DNA of 64,000 nucleotides, from NCBI RefSeq assembly GCF_004016445.2, contig NZ_SADT02000006.1, positions 310,001-374,000 on the forward strand, read 5' to 3'. How positions within the stretch are numbered: the first letter of the stretch is position 1; every line of letters starts with the position of its first letter. The notes under the pieces were generated by a model. The model searched no databases. It saw only the letters and a list, made by a program, of their open reading frames with translations, and was not told the DNA's origin. The translations under genes and the position numbers were made by a program. Shown here piece after piece: positions 1-7,025 of the stretch. Source of the stretch: Mesorhizobium sp. M2E.F.Ca.ET.219.01.1.1. GTDB taxonomy: Bacteria; Pseudomonadota; Alphaproteobacteria; Rhizobiales; Rhizobiaceae.

Positions 1-203
1 ACGACGCCGACGATGCCGGAGCGCGAGGTGCGCAGCGAGGCGGCGCGGCGGTTGTAGATATAGCCGATGGCGCGCGCGTGCTCCTTGATGCGTTCCCGCG
101 TGGCGCCGGCCACCAGCGGGCTGTCGCGCAGCGCCAGCGATACCGTTGCCGTGGAGACGCCGAGCGCATCCGCGATTGTCGAAAGCTTGATCTTCTGTGC
201 CAG
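1..203 (-). CDS. LacI-family transcriptional regulator, N-terminal part
   Basis: Only the first 67 or so codons are in the window; the gene runs off the left edge. The minus-strand translation begins with a LacI helix-turn-helix (KIKLSTIADALGVSTATVSL), followed by the hinge-type segment RERIKEHARAIGYIYNRRAA, so DNA binding as a sugar-responsive repressor is expected. The frame is open back to a stop near 247 but has no ATG, GTG or TTG before the helix-turn-helix. The best start is a CTG at 203, preceded by GGGGAG about nine bases upstream. A sequencing error or a rare CTG start are both possible. The effector and target genes lie outside the window. Confidence 0.85.
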   Translation of the reverse strand, partial: MAQKIKLSTIADALGVSTATVSLALRDSPLVAGATRERIKEHARAIGYIYNRRAASLRTSRSGIVGV

Positions 204-236
204 TGCCCTTCGCTCCCCAGGGTCCTCGGAACCACG

Positions 237-255
237 TCTTTAAATTTTTTAAATG
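237..255. promoter_or_regulatory. AT-rich double TTTAAA motif upstream of the LacI gene
   Basis: Two TTTAAA hexamers separated by three T residues lie about 35 bases upstream of the presumed LacI start, in a GC-rich background. They form a symmetric AT-rich palindrome that could be the promoter -10 region or an autoregulatory operator. There is no second copy in the window to test this against. Confidence 0.3.
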
Positions 256-284
256 CGGCCTTATGCCACCGATCAAGGAGCAAT

Positions 285-1289
285 TCAAAGTTTTTTCGCC
301 AGACTCTCGGCTTCTGTATCCACCGTCGCGAGGTCGCGCAGGCGCAGCCGGTGCTCGCGGTGGATGATGTAAAGACCGCTGGCAACAATGATGGCCGCGC
401 CGAGCAGCGTCCAGCGATCGGGGAACTGGTGGAAGATCACCCACCCGGAAATGATCATCCACACCATTTGCGAATAGGGATAAGGCGCAAGTGCCGTGGT
501 GGTGGCGAGGCGATAGGCCTGCACCAGCAGATAGTGGCCACCGGCGCCGAAAACGCCCAGCATCAAAAGAATGATCCAGTGCCAGCCGTCCTGCGGCAGC
601 GCATGCGAGAAGGGCAGCGTGGGCAAGAGCAGCGCCGCCGGCGCCAAAGCCGAGAACAGGATCAGGCTCTCGGACGTCTCGGTGGACGACATGCGCCGGG
701 TCATGATGACATAAAAGCTGTTAGACAGCATCGAGCCCAGCGCGAAGAGATGACCGATGCCGAACACGCCGACGCCCGGCCGGGTGATGATCAGGACGCC
801 GACAAAGCCGGTGAGGATTGCCAGCCAGCGCCGCCAGCCGGCCCATTCGCCGAGCAGCGGACCGGCAAGCGCGGTGATGACCATCGGGCCGAAGAAATAG
901 ATCGACGTGGTCTCCGCCAGCTGCAGCGTCTTCAGCGCCAGGATGTTGAACATGGTCGAGCCGAACAGCAGGCAGCCGCGCAATATATGCGCCGGCAGGT
1001 TTTTGGCGCGAAAACGCGCCGGTTCGCGCCAGCCGCGCAGGAAAAGCCCGACCAGCAGGACATGGACGGTGAAACGGGCCCAGGCGACGATCAGCGCCGA
1101 GACGCCGGCCAGCACCAGGTATTTGCTGGAGGTATCGAGAAAGGTGAAGCAGACATAGACGCAAAGCATCAGAAGCATCGCCACGGGCGGCGTTGCGCTG
1201 TCGTCGTTGGTTTTGGAAATGGTCAAGGTCGGGCCGAAGGAAGGATAGACGTCCCCTTCTGCGGCAATCGCCGCTGGCCGGCAAGCCAA
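285..1289 (-). CDS. EamA/DMT-family membrane transporter
   Basis: A 334-residue, very hydrophobic protein of the drug/metabolite transporter superfamily. It has the usual ten membrane helices as two tandem EamA repeats, the first from about residue 38 (MLLMLCVYVCFTFLDTSSKYL) to 170 and the second from about 185 to 310, then a charged cytoplasmic tail. Such proteins export amino acids, metabolites or drugs across the inner membrane; the substrate cannot be read from sequence. The first 30 or so residues are not family-like, so translation may begin further in, for example at the TTG before TISKTNDD. It is transcribed toward the LacI gene. A large hairpin repeat fills its upstream region. Confidence 0.85.
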   Translation of the reverse strand: MACRPAAIAAEGDVYPSFGPTLTISKTNDDSATPPVAMLLMLCVYVCFTFLDTSSKYLVLAGVSALIVAWARFTVHVLLVGLFLRGWREPARFRAKNLPAHILRGCLLFGSTMFNILALKTLQLAETTSIYFFGPMVITALAGPLLGEWAGWRRWLAILTGFVGVLIITRPGVGVFGIGHLFALGSMLSNSFYVIMTRRMSSTETSESLILFSALAPAALLLPTLPFSHALPQDGWHWIILLMLGVFGAGGHYLLVQAYRLATTTALAPYPYSQMVWMIISGWVIFHQFPDRWTLLGAAIIVASGLYIIHREHRLRLRDLATVDTEAESLAKKL

Positions 1290-1395
1290 AAGCGACTGGC
1301 CTAATAAGCGCTTTGGACAGGCTTAGAGCGCGTTGAGGAAGGCGATTGGCTTGAACGGTCCTCGACGGGATAGGCATTCAGCCTGATCGTCGAGG

Positions 1396-1622
1396 GATTG
1401 GCCGAAGCCTCCGCGACGTCGTCATCCACGGGCGGAGCGACGCGAAGCGGCGCGCAGACCCGAGGATCCATTCCGTTACCTTCGCCGAAGGGCGCAACGG
1501 AGCGGAATTCTGCATCGTGGCAACGCCTAAGTCACGGAATGGATTCTGGTCTGCGCCGCGTCGCTGCGTTCCTTGCTCCGCCATAGAATGACGACGTGAT
1601 GGGCGTTCAGGCCAACCCCAAA
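1396..1622. repeat. Long-hairpin intergenic repeat, copy A
   Basis: The left arm contains CGTCATCCACGGGCGGAGC and GAGGATCCATTCCGT. The right arm contains their imperfect reverse complement (CACGGAATGGATTCT and GCTCCGCCATAGAATGACG). The loop has a smaller palindrome around GAATTC. Copies B (12775-12997) and C (18600-18840) share the arms and the GAATTC core. It fills the gap between the EamA gene and the DUF2000 gene; nothing else is visible in 1290-1664. It has no coding potential, and the size and structure suggest a non-autonomous palindromic element. Confidence 0.8.
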
Positions 1623-1664
1623 CGTCCGCAATGGTCCCTTGGGAGAAGGGGCATGCCACCCTTT

Positions 1665-2075
1665 TTAGCCATGCATGCGGGCGCCCTTGGTGATCTTGTC
1701 GACGAGCTTCTTCTCGCCACGCAGAGCGATGCCGACGATCTTGGCGTCGTCCGGCGCGAATTCGGCGAAGACAGCGCGATTGGCGGCATCATGGCCGGTC
1801 GAAAACATCTCCTCGACATAGGCGGACGCCGTCACGCCGCGCTCCAGCGCCCGGAGATGGATCGTGCCCAGCGTCGCCGCGTCGGCCGACAGGACGATGA
1901 CCGGCTGGATCGACATTGGGTTGTAAAGGTTGCCGGCACGGTCGCGATAGGGCTCGCCGATGATCTCGGGGAACTGCGCGACGATGCCGCTGGTGAGGAA
2001 GGCGGTGACGTTGAGCTTCTGCCAAACGGGCAGAGCGTCCCTCAGGACAATTGCAATTTTCGTATCGAACACCAA
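1665..2075 (-). CDS. DUF2000-family protein
   Basis: A 136-residue protein matching the DUF2000 family, with the typical opening FDTKIAIVLRDALPVWQKLNV and the central block IGEPYRDRAGNLYNP. The fold is thought to resemble peptidyl-tRNA hydrolase II, but no activity is established. The frame has no ATG start: TTG at 2075 or GTG at 2072 are the candidates, both preceded by GGAG. It is divergent from the AraC-family regulator, with only about 15 bases between the two longest reading frames. DUF2000 genes next to AraC regulators suggest a regulator and target pair. The function remains unknown. Confidence 0.8.
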   Translation of the reverse strand: MVFDTKIAIVLRDALPVWQKLNVTAFLTSGIVAQFPEIIGEPYRDRAGNLYNPMSIQPVIVLSADAATLGTIHLRALERGVTASAYVEEMFSTGHDAANRAVFAEFAPDDAKIVGIALRGEKKLVDKITKGARMHG

Positions 2076-2090
2076 GATTGAGACTCCGAG

Positions 2091-2981
2091 ATGACCCGTG
2101 ACGGGCGGAACAGGGCTATGGCGCAGGCTCTAGGCGCAGAGGCGAAGCAAGGTCTTGAACGTTCGTGCGCGGATGCGGCCAACGGCGGTCGCATCGTTTC
2201 GGCGCCTGGCGGGCTGGGCCTCGAACGCATCGAGGCGCGTTTCCACGGCAACGCTTTCGAGCCGCACCGGCACGACACCTATGCGATCGGCGTAACGTTG
2301 CAGGGCGTGCAGCGCTTCCACTATCGCGGCGCGCTGCAACACAGCCTGCCCGGCCAGGCGATCGTGCTGCACCCCGACGAATTGCATGACGGCGGCGCCG
2401 GGACGGAAGACGGGTTGCGCTACAGGATCCTTTATCTAGAGCCGTCCCTGCTGCTCGACTGCCTCGACGGCGAGCCGCTGCCTTTCGTGCGCAACGCCGT
2501 GGTCAGCGATCCGGCATTGCGAGACACGCTGCTGTCGGCGCTGGCGCCGCTGGACGAAGAACTCGGCGACCTGTTCGTTGCGGATTTCGTCGCGCAGCTG
2601 GCGCAGCAGCTGAGGCGCCATGCCGGAAAGCCGGCAAAGTCGACCGGCAAGACCGCATGGCGAGCCGCCGCGCTTGCCCGCGACTATCTTGCGGAGAACG
2701 CCGAACGGCCGGTGCGCTCCGATGAGCTCGAGGCCGTTACCGGCCTCGACCGCTATCAGTTGTCACGGCATTTTCGCGCGACCTATTCGACCAGCCCGCA
2801 TCGCTTCCTGTTGATGCGCCGGCTGCAAAGGGCGCGGCGCATGATCGCCGGGGGAGAACCGCTGGCGGAAATCGCCGCCGGCGCCGGCTTCAGCGACCAG
2901 AGCCATTTCAACCGGCATTTCAAGAAGGCGTTCGGCATGACGCCGGGTCGCTGGGCGGCGCTGGTGAGGCGCGACGCGTAG
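2091..2981 (+). CDS. AraC-family transcriptional regulator
   Basis: A 296-residue regulator. Residues about 45-130 form a cupin-type AraC effector domain (FHGNAFEPHRHDTYAIGVT and the HPDELHDG motif). Residues about 195-296 hold two helix-turn-helix motifs (LEAVTGLDRYQLSRHFRATY and IAAGAGFSDQSHFNRHFKKAFG), the AraC signature. It probably controls the divergent DUF2000 gene. Two starts are possible: ATG 2091 after GAGACTCCGAG, or ATG 2118 after GGAACAGGG. The second would leave more room for a shared promoter. The effector is not identifiable. Confidence 0.88.
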   Translation: MTRDGRNRAMAQALGAEAKQGLERSCADAANGGRIVSAPGGLGLERIEARFHGNAFEPHRHDTYAIGVTLQGVQRFHYRGALQHSLPGQAIVLHPDELHDGGAGTEDGLRYRILYLEPSLLLDCLDGEPLPFVRNAVVSDPALRDTLLSALAPLDEELGDLFVADFVAQLAQQLRRHAGKPAKSTGKTAWRAAALARDYLAENAERPVRSDELEAVTGLDRYQLSRHFRATYSTSPHRFLLMRRLQRARRMIAGGEPLAEIAAGAGFSDQSHFNRHFKKAFGMTPGRWAALVRRDA

Positions 2982-2995
2982 GCGCGATGCGCAGC

Positions 2996-3165
2996 CATCG
3001 TCGCTAACCGCGAGACGCCCGATGATGGCCGCCTAGGCGCGACGCGTAGCGTCGTCGCCCTTTCCCTCTAAACCCACGATGCAGGTCCACAGTTGCGCGA
3101 CGATGCTTGGCATCGCTTGCCGCGTCGCTCGTTAACGGGAACGTCTCGCGGTTGAGCGACGACGC
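2996..3165. repeat. Inverted repeat between convergent araC-type and marR genes
   Basis: Arms at about 2998-3017 (TCGTCGCTAACCGCGAGACG) and 3142-3162 are complementary except for one bulged base. The 120-base interior holds further short hairpins of the GCGACGC type and a repeat of AGGCGCGACGCGTAG, whose first copy overlaps the end of the AraC gene. Its position between two convergent genes suits a bidirectional terminator, but there is no T-tract. Confidence 0.55.
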
Positions 3166-3179
3166 TGCGCGTCGCGCTT

Positions 3180-3659
3180 TCACGCTTCATCCATCTCCGC
3201 GTCGTCGTCCATCAGGACCAGGTCTTCGTTCGACAGATTCGCCTCGATACGGGCGAGCAGCTTGAACAGCGCCTTCTGGTCCTTCTTGTCGAGACCCTTC
3301 AGCGCCTGCTTCTCGGTCTTCTTGACCGACTTCTCGATGGCGCGGATGGTTTCGCGGCCGGACTCGGTGAGGAAGATATGGGCCTGGCGGGCATCGGCAT
3401 TGGAGGCGCGCTTTTCCAGAAAACCCTGCGCCTGCAGCCGGTTGATGGTCTTGGTGATCGTCGGCGGGCGCACGCCGAGCTTGCCGGCGAGATTGCCGGG
3501 GGTCTGGCCGTCCTCACGGTCGAGCGCCAGCATGATCTGGTCCTGGCCGGCGTAGAAACCATGCGCCAGAAGCCGCGCCGCGAGCGCCGTGCGCGCCAGC
3601 CTCGCCGCCGAATGCAGCCGGCTCATTGTCGCTGTCTTGTCCGCCTTGGCCATGGCCAT
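3180..3659 (-). CDS. MarR-family transcriptional regulator
   Basis: A 159-residue protein with a MarR winged helix-turn-helix at about residues 45-120. The recognition region is LGVRPPTITKTINRLQAQGFLEKRAS, and the wing carries NADARQAHIFLTESG. A long Lys/Glu-rich helical C-terminus (IEKSVKKTEKQALKGLDKKDQ) likely dimerises, and the tail is acidic. Such proteins usually repress a nearby efflux or degradation gene and release DNA when a small phenolic or oxidant binds. No obvious target is adjacent, since the gene stands alone convergent with the AraC gene. The start at 3659 gives MAMAKADK; an internal ATG two codons on is equally possible. Confidence 0.88.
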   Translation of the reverse strand: MAMAKADKTATMSRLHSAARLARTALAARLLAHGFYAGQDQIMLALDREDGQTPGNLAGKLGVRPPTITKTINRLQAQGFLEKRASNADARQAHIFLTESGRETIRAIEKSVKKTEKQALKGLDKKDQKALFKLLARIEANLSNEDLVLMDDDAEMDEA

Positions 3660-4036
3660 TCCCTCTTCGGCCCAACCGGCGCGGCCAGCATAGAGGCTGC
3701 CCGACGGTTGGCAAATGACGATCTGTTAGAAACCGGCTTGCGGAACGCTTTGCCGGCAAGCATTGCGGTGCCCGCGCAGGTGATGCCAGATGTTTATTTC
3801 AGTTAGATGACAAACGACTTTTGAGCAGGCAGGATTCATAGCGGAAGCCGGCCAGGGCTATTTGGCGCTGCCATGGCTCCCTCGTTTGGCGGCCTCGACC
3901 GCCGCCAATCCCTCCTCGCCGCCATCCCGCCCGGAGGGTCCGCCTGGCCCATCGGTTTGGCGCGTGCAAAAGCGCGACACCCATCCTATATGAGGCCGAC
4001 AATCCAGATTTCGAGACCAAGATTTCGAGGCAAGCC
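3660..4036. other. Intergenic stretch, no gene seen
   Basis: About 377 bases between the divergent marR and cobW-type genes. It must contain both promoters. No recognisable palindrome of the Zur type or other operator was found by eye, and no convincing small reading frame. Confidence 0.5.
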
Positions 4037-5080
4037 ATGAGCGATGCACAGACGCAAATCCCCGTAACCGTTCTCACCGGCTATCTCGGCGCGGGCAAGA
4101 CGACGCTGCTCAACCGCATCCTGTCGGAGAACCACGGCAAGCGCTACGCCGTCATCGTCAACGAGTTCGGCGAGATCGGCATCGACAACGACCTGATCGT
4201 GGAATCCGACGAGGAAATCTACGAGATGAACAATGGCTGCGTGTGCTGCACGGTGCGCGGCGACCTGATCCGCGTCGTCGAAGGCCTGATGAAACGGCCC
4301 GGCCGCTTCGACGCCATCGTCGTAGAGACGACCGGCCTCGCCGACCCGGTGCCGGTGGCGCAGACCTTCTTCATGGACGACGACGTGCGCACCAAGACCA
4401 AGCTCGACGCGGTGGTGGCGCTGGTCGACGCCAAGCACCTGCCGCTGCGCTTGAAGGATTCCAAGGAAGCCGAGGACCAGATCGCCTTCGCCGATGTCGT
4501 GGTGCTGAACAAGACCGATCTCGTCACGCCGGAAGAGCTCGAAAAGGTCGAAGCGACGATCCGCGCCATTAACCCGGCGGCAAAAATCCATCGCACGCAG
4601 CGGTCCGGCGTGGCGCTCGAGGAAGTGCTCGACCGTGGCGCCTTCGACCTGTCGCGCGCGCTGGAGAACGATCCGCATTTCCTCGATGCGCATGACTACG
4701 ATCACGATCATCACGACCACGACCATCACGATCATGATGGGCACGATCATCATCACCATCATGACCATGCTTCCGACATCCATGACGTGACGGTGAAGTC
4801 GGTGTCGCTGCGCGGCGGCGAGATGGACCCGAAGAAGTTCTTCCCCTGGATCGAGAAGGTGACCCAGATGGAAGGGCCAAACATCCTGCGGCTGAAGGGC
4901 ATCATCGCGCTCAAAGGCGACGAGGACCGCTACGTGCTGCAGGGCGTGCACATGATCCTCGAGGGTGACCACCAGCGCGCCTGGAAGGACGACGAGAAGC
5001 ACGAGAGCCGGCTGGTCTTCATCGGCCGCGATCTCGACGCCGAGCGACTGCGCAAGAGTTTTGAGGCCTGCCAGGCGTAG
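4037..5080 (+). CDS. CobW/COG0523-family GTP-binding metallochaperone with His-rich segment
   Basis: A 347-residue G3E-family GTPase. The P-loop GYLGAGKT is at residues 15-22, the metal-binding motif CVCC at 68-71, and the guanine-specificity motif NKTD near 157. A remarkable 26-residue stretch at 219-244 contains 15 histidines alternating with aspartates. The C-terminal CobW_C domain follows from about 250. Members move zinc (sometimes cobalt or nitrile-hydratase metals) into client proteins, and the His-rich loop argues for metal storage or delivery. The WD40 gene just downstream is a common partner of zinc-type COG0523 genes in alphaproteobacteria. No Zur box was seen upstream, so zinc control is not shown. 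Confidence 0.9.
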   Translation: MSDAQTQIPVTVLTGYLGAGKTTLLNRILSENHGKRYAVIVNEFGEIGIDNDLIVESDEEIYEMNNGCVCCTVRGDLIRVVEGLMKRPGRFDAIVVETTGLADPVPVAQTFFMDDDVRTKTKLDAVVALVDAKHLPLRLKDSKEAEDQIAFADVVVLNKTDLVTPEELEKVEATIRAINPAAKIHRTQRSGVALEEVLDRGAFDLSRALENDPHFLDAHDYDHDHHDHDHHDHDGHDHHHHHDHASDIHDVTVKSVSLRGGEMDPKKFFPWIEKVTQMEGPNILRLKGIIALKGDEDRYVLQGVHMILEGDHQRAWKDDEKHESRLVFIGRDLDAERLRKSFEACQA

Positions 5081-5098
5081 GAATGATCGGAAGCATTT

Positions 5099-5275
5099 AT
5101 GGCCGACCCTGGCGATAGTAAGACTGAGAGAGAGAGCCCGGTCACGATCGATACGACTGAGCTTTTGAAGGTATCCTATTGTGATTTCGCTCTCATCCAC
5201 AAACTACTGAAGGATCCGCCTGGGCCAAACGCCAAACTAAGGGCAGCGATAGCGGCTTTGCCGGACATCCTGTAG
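5099..5275 (+). CDS. Small protein resembling the C-terminus of a DUF1778 (TacA-type) antitoxin
   Basis: A 58-residue reading frame starting at an ATG 18 bases after the CobW-type gene. Its second half, DFALIHKLLKDPPGPNAKLR, strongly resembles the toxin-binding tail of DUF1778 antitoxins (typical pattern: a hydrophobic helix, then LLDNPPxPNxxLR). The N-terminal ribbon-helix-helix DNA-binding half of such antitoxins is absent, and there is no GNAT toxin gene nearby. It could be a solitary decoy or antitoxin, or a decayed fragment. Codon usage is less GC-rich than the neighbours, fitting acquisition. Expression is not established; a weak GGAAG lies upstream of the start. Confidence 0.5.
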   Translation: MADPGDSKTERESPVTIDTTELLKVSYCDFALIHKLLKDPPGPNAKLRAAIAALPDIL

Positions 5276-5411
5276 TTTTTGCCAGCGACACGTAGATCGA
5301 CTGTGAGCGGCGCGTTCGGCTGATTGCAATGCTTACGACGTAGGCTTGCCGGAGCGTAGATCGTCGAGTAAGCCGCCAGACAAATCAAAAATCTCGTTCA
5401 TCCAGGAAACC

Positions 5412-6386
5412 ATGCCCACAGTTGCCCCGCTTGATCTTGAAGGCCATTGCGTCGCCGCCGTCTTCCTCAACGACGTGCCGCATTTCGCTTTGGCCGATGG
5501 CGCGGTCCATCGCCTGGACAACGGGCAAAAGACGGTGCAGGCCAATGACGGCCTGCTTGCCGCCTTTCACGACGCGGCCAACGACCGGCTGATCACCGGT
5601 GGCGAGGACGGCAAGGTGTTTGCCGTGAAGGCCGGCGGCGAGGTGAGCGAACTCGCAAGCGCTGGAAAAAAATGGATCACCAGCGTCGCCGGGGGGCCGC
5701 AGGGTGCGGTCGCCTATGCCTCCGGCAAGACCGCCTTCGTGCGGTTCGGCGACGGCAAGATCAAGGAATTCGCCCATCCGCGCTCGGTGGAAGGGCTCGC
5801 CTTCTCGCCCAAGGGCATGCGTTTCGGCGTCGCCCGTTACAATGGCGCGACGCTGCATTTTCCGGCAGCCGAGGGCAAGCCGGTGGAGCTTGAATGGGCC
5901 GGCGCCCATACGGGTCTCACTTTCTCGCCGGATGGGGCGTTCCTGGTCACCACCATGCAGGAAAACGCGCTGCATGGCTGGAAGCTGGCCGACGGCAAGC
6001 ACATGCGCATGAGCGGCTATCCCGGCAAGGTGAAGAGCCTGTCGTGGAGCGTGAAGGGCAAATGGCTGGCGAGTTCCGGCGCGCCGGCTGCGATTGTGTG
6101 GCCGTTCGCCAGCAAAGACGGACCCATGGGCAAGGCGCCGCTGGAGCTCGGCACGCGCGGCAACACGATGGTGACCTGCGTCGCCTGCCATCCGAGCCAG
6201 GACGTGGTGGCCATCGGCTATGAGGATGGCATGGTGATCGCGGCGCGCTTTGCCGATGCCAAGGAAGTGCTGCTGCGCCGCCCCGGCAAGGGTGCCATCA
6301 CCGCGATGATGTGGGACAAGGAAGAGGGCCGCATCGTGTTCGGCAGCGCGGCCGGCGACTGCGGCGTGATTGACATCACTGCGTAG
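5412..6386 (+). CDS. WD40-repeat beta-propeller protein
   Basis: A 324-residue protein made of WD40-like blades, recognisable from recurring units such as GLAFSPKGMRFGVARYNGATLHF, GLTFSPDGAFLVTTMQENALHGW and SLSWSVKGKWLASSGAPAAIVW, spaced about 40 residues apart. It has no signal peptide, so it is probably a cytoplasmic scaffold. The start at 5412 follows AGGAAAC; the frame is open further upstream but without family-like sequence. It lies downstream of the CobW-type GTPase, an arrangement seen in other alphaproteobacteria, so a role in the same metal-handling process is plausible but not proven by the sequence. Confidence 0.85.
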   Translation: MPTVAPLDLEGHCVAAVFLNDVPHFALADGAVHRLDNGQKTVQANDGLLAAFHDAANDRLITGGEDGKVFAVKAGGEVSELASAGKKWITSVAGGPQGAVAYASGKTAFVRFGDGKIKEFAHPRSVEGLAFSPKGMRFGVARYNGATLHFPAAEGKPVELEWAGAHTGLTFSPDGAFLVTTMQENALHGWKLADGKHMRMSGYPGKVKSLSWSVKGKWLASSGAPAAIVWPFASKDGPMGKAPLELGTRGNTMVTCVACHPSQDVVAIGYEDGMVIAARFADAKEVLLRRPGKGAITAMMWDKEEGRIVFGSAAGDCGVIDITA

Positions 6387-6434
6387 GCAGTAGGGCGACG
6401 ACACCTACCTCCTGCCTATGCCATCGCGGTTTGA

Positions 6435-6881
6435 TCATTCCGCGCCGCAGGACACATCGCCCTTAAACTCGACGGGATCGCTGCTCGCGCCGGCCGTGCC
6501 GTCATAGATCGCGAGGGTGTAGCTCCCGTCATAAGTGCCTTCGTCCTTGGCCTTGGTCACGATCGTCAGCTCCACAGAGCGGTAGGTGTCCTTGGCTTCG
6601 TGCTCGCGATAAACGAGCAGCCGCAAATCCTCGCCGTCGAGCCAGTACTGCGCAAGGTTCTGGTCCTCGAACACCGTCTTGCGCAGACTGTCGGCGGCGG
6701 GACGGTCCTTGATCTCTAAATCACCGCGGAAATTGAAGGTCGGCCCACCCAGGCCACGGGTGACGCCAGCGTCGAGCTGGAAAGCAACCTTGGGGTCATC
6801 CACCGAGCACCAGAGCGCGCCGGAGGCGAAACCGCCATTCATCGATGCAAGAAGCACTGCCGCGCAAAGAACTGTCCGCAT
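6435..6881 (-). CDS. Secreted protein of unknown function
   Basis: A 148-residue protein. The start at 6881 follows GAGGACGGGGAA and gives a clear signal peptide, MRTVLCAAVLLASMNGGFA, with cleavage expected near residue 20. The mature part is polar and rich in beta-prone segments (WCSVDDPKVAFQLDAG, SVELTIVTKAKDEGTYDG), ending in VSCGAE. It has two cysteines, near the start and end of the mature chain, which may form a disulphide. No family was recognised. It is convergent with the WD40 gene and probably periplasmic. Confidence 0.7.
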   Translation of the reverse strand: MRTVLCAAVLLASMNGGFASGALWCSVDDPKVAFQLDAGVTRGLGGPTFNFRGDLEIKDRPAADSLRKTVFEDQNLAQYWLDGEDLRLLVYREHEAKDTYRSVELTIVTKAKDEGTYDGSYTLAIYDGTAGASSDPVEFKGDVSCGAE

Positions 6882-7025
6882 TTCCCCGTCCTCCATGCCT
6901 GCCCACAATGAGGCCCCGACGACCGCGCCGGGTCAAGAGCGCTGATCCAATGCGAGCCCCCGGCGCGGCCAATTGCAGTTTTGCCAAGCCATGGGCAGAG
7001 TGCCGCGCGAAACACAGGGGTTTTC

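Noticed and set aside
78..1304. Plus-strand open frame of 408 codons
   Set aside because: Covers the antisense of the LacI and EamA genes; Arg/Gln/His-rich shadow composition.
4691..4768. CAT/GAT-rich stretch as a microsatellite
   Set aside because: It encodes the His/Asp tail in frame inside a normal gene; codons vary (CAC/CAT, GAC/GAT), so it is not a simple DNA repeat.
3986..5200. Minus-strand open frame rich in Met and Val
   Set aside because: It mirrors the CobW-type gene; the Met/Val run is the complement of the His/Asp-rich codons.
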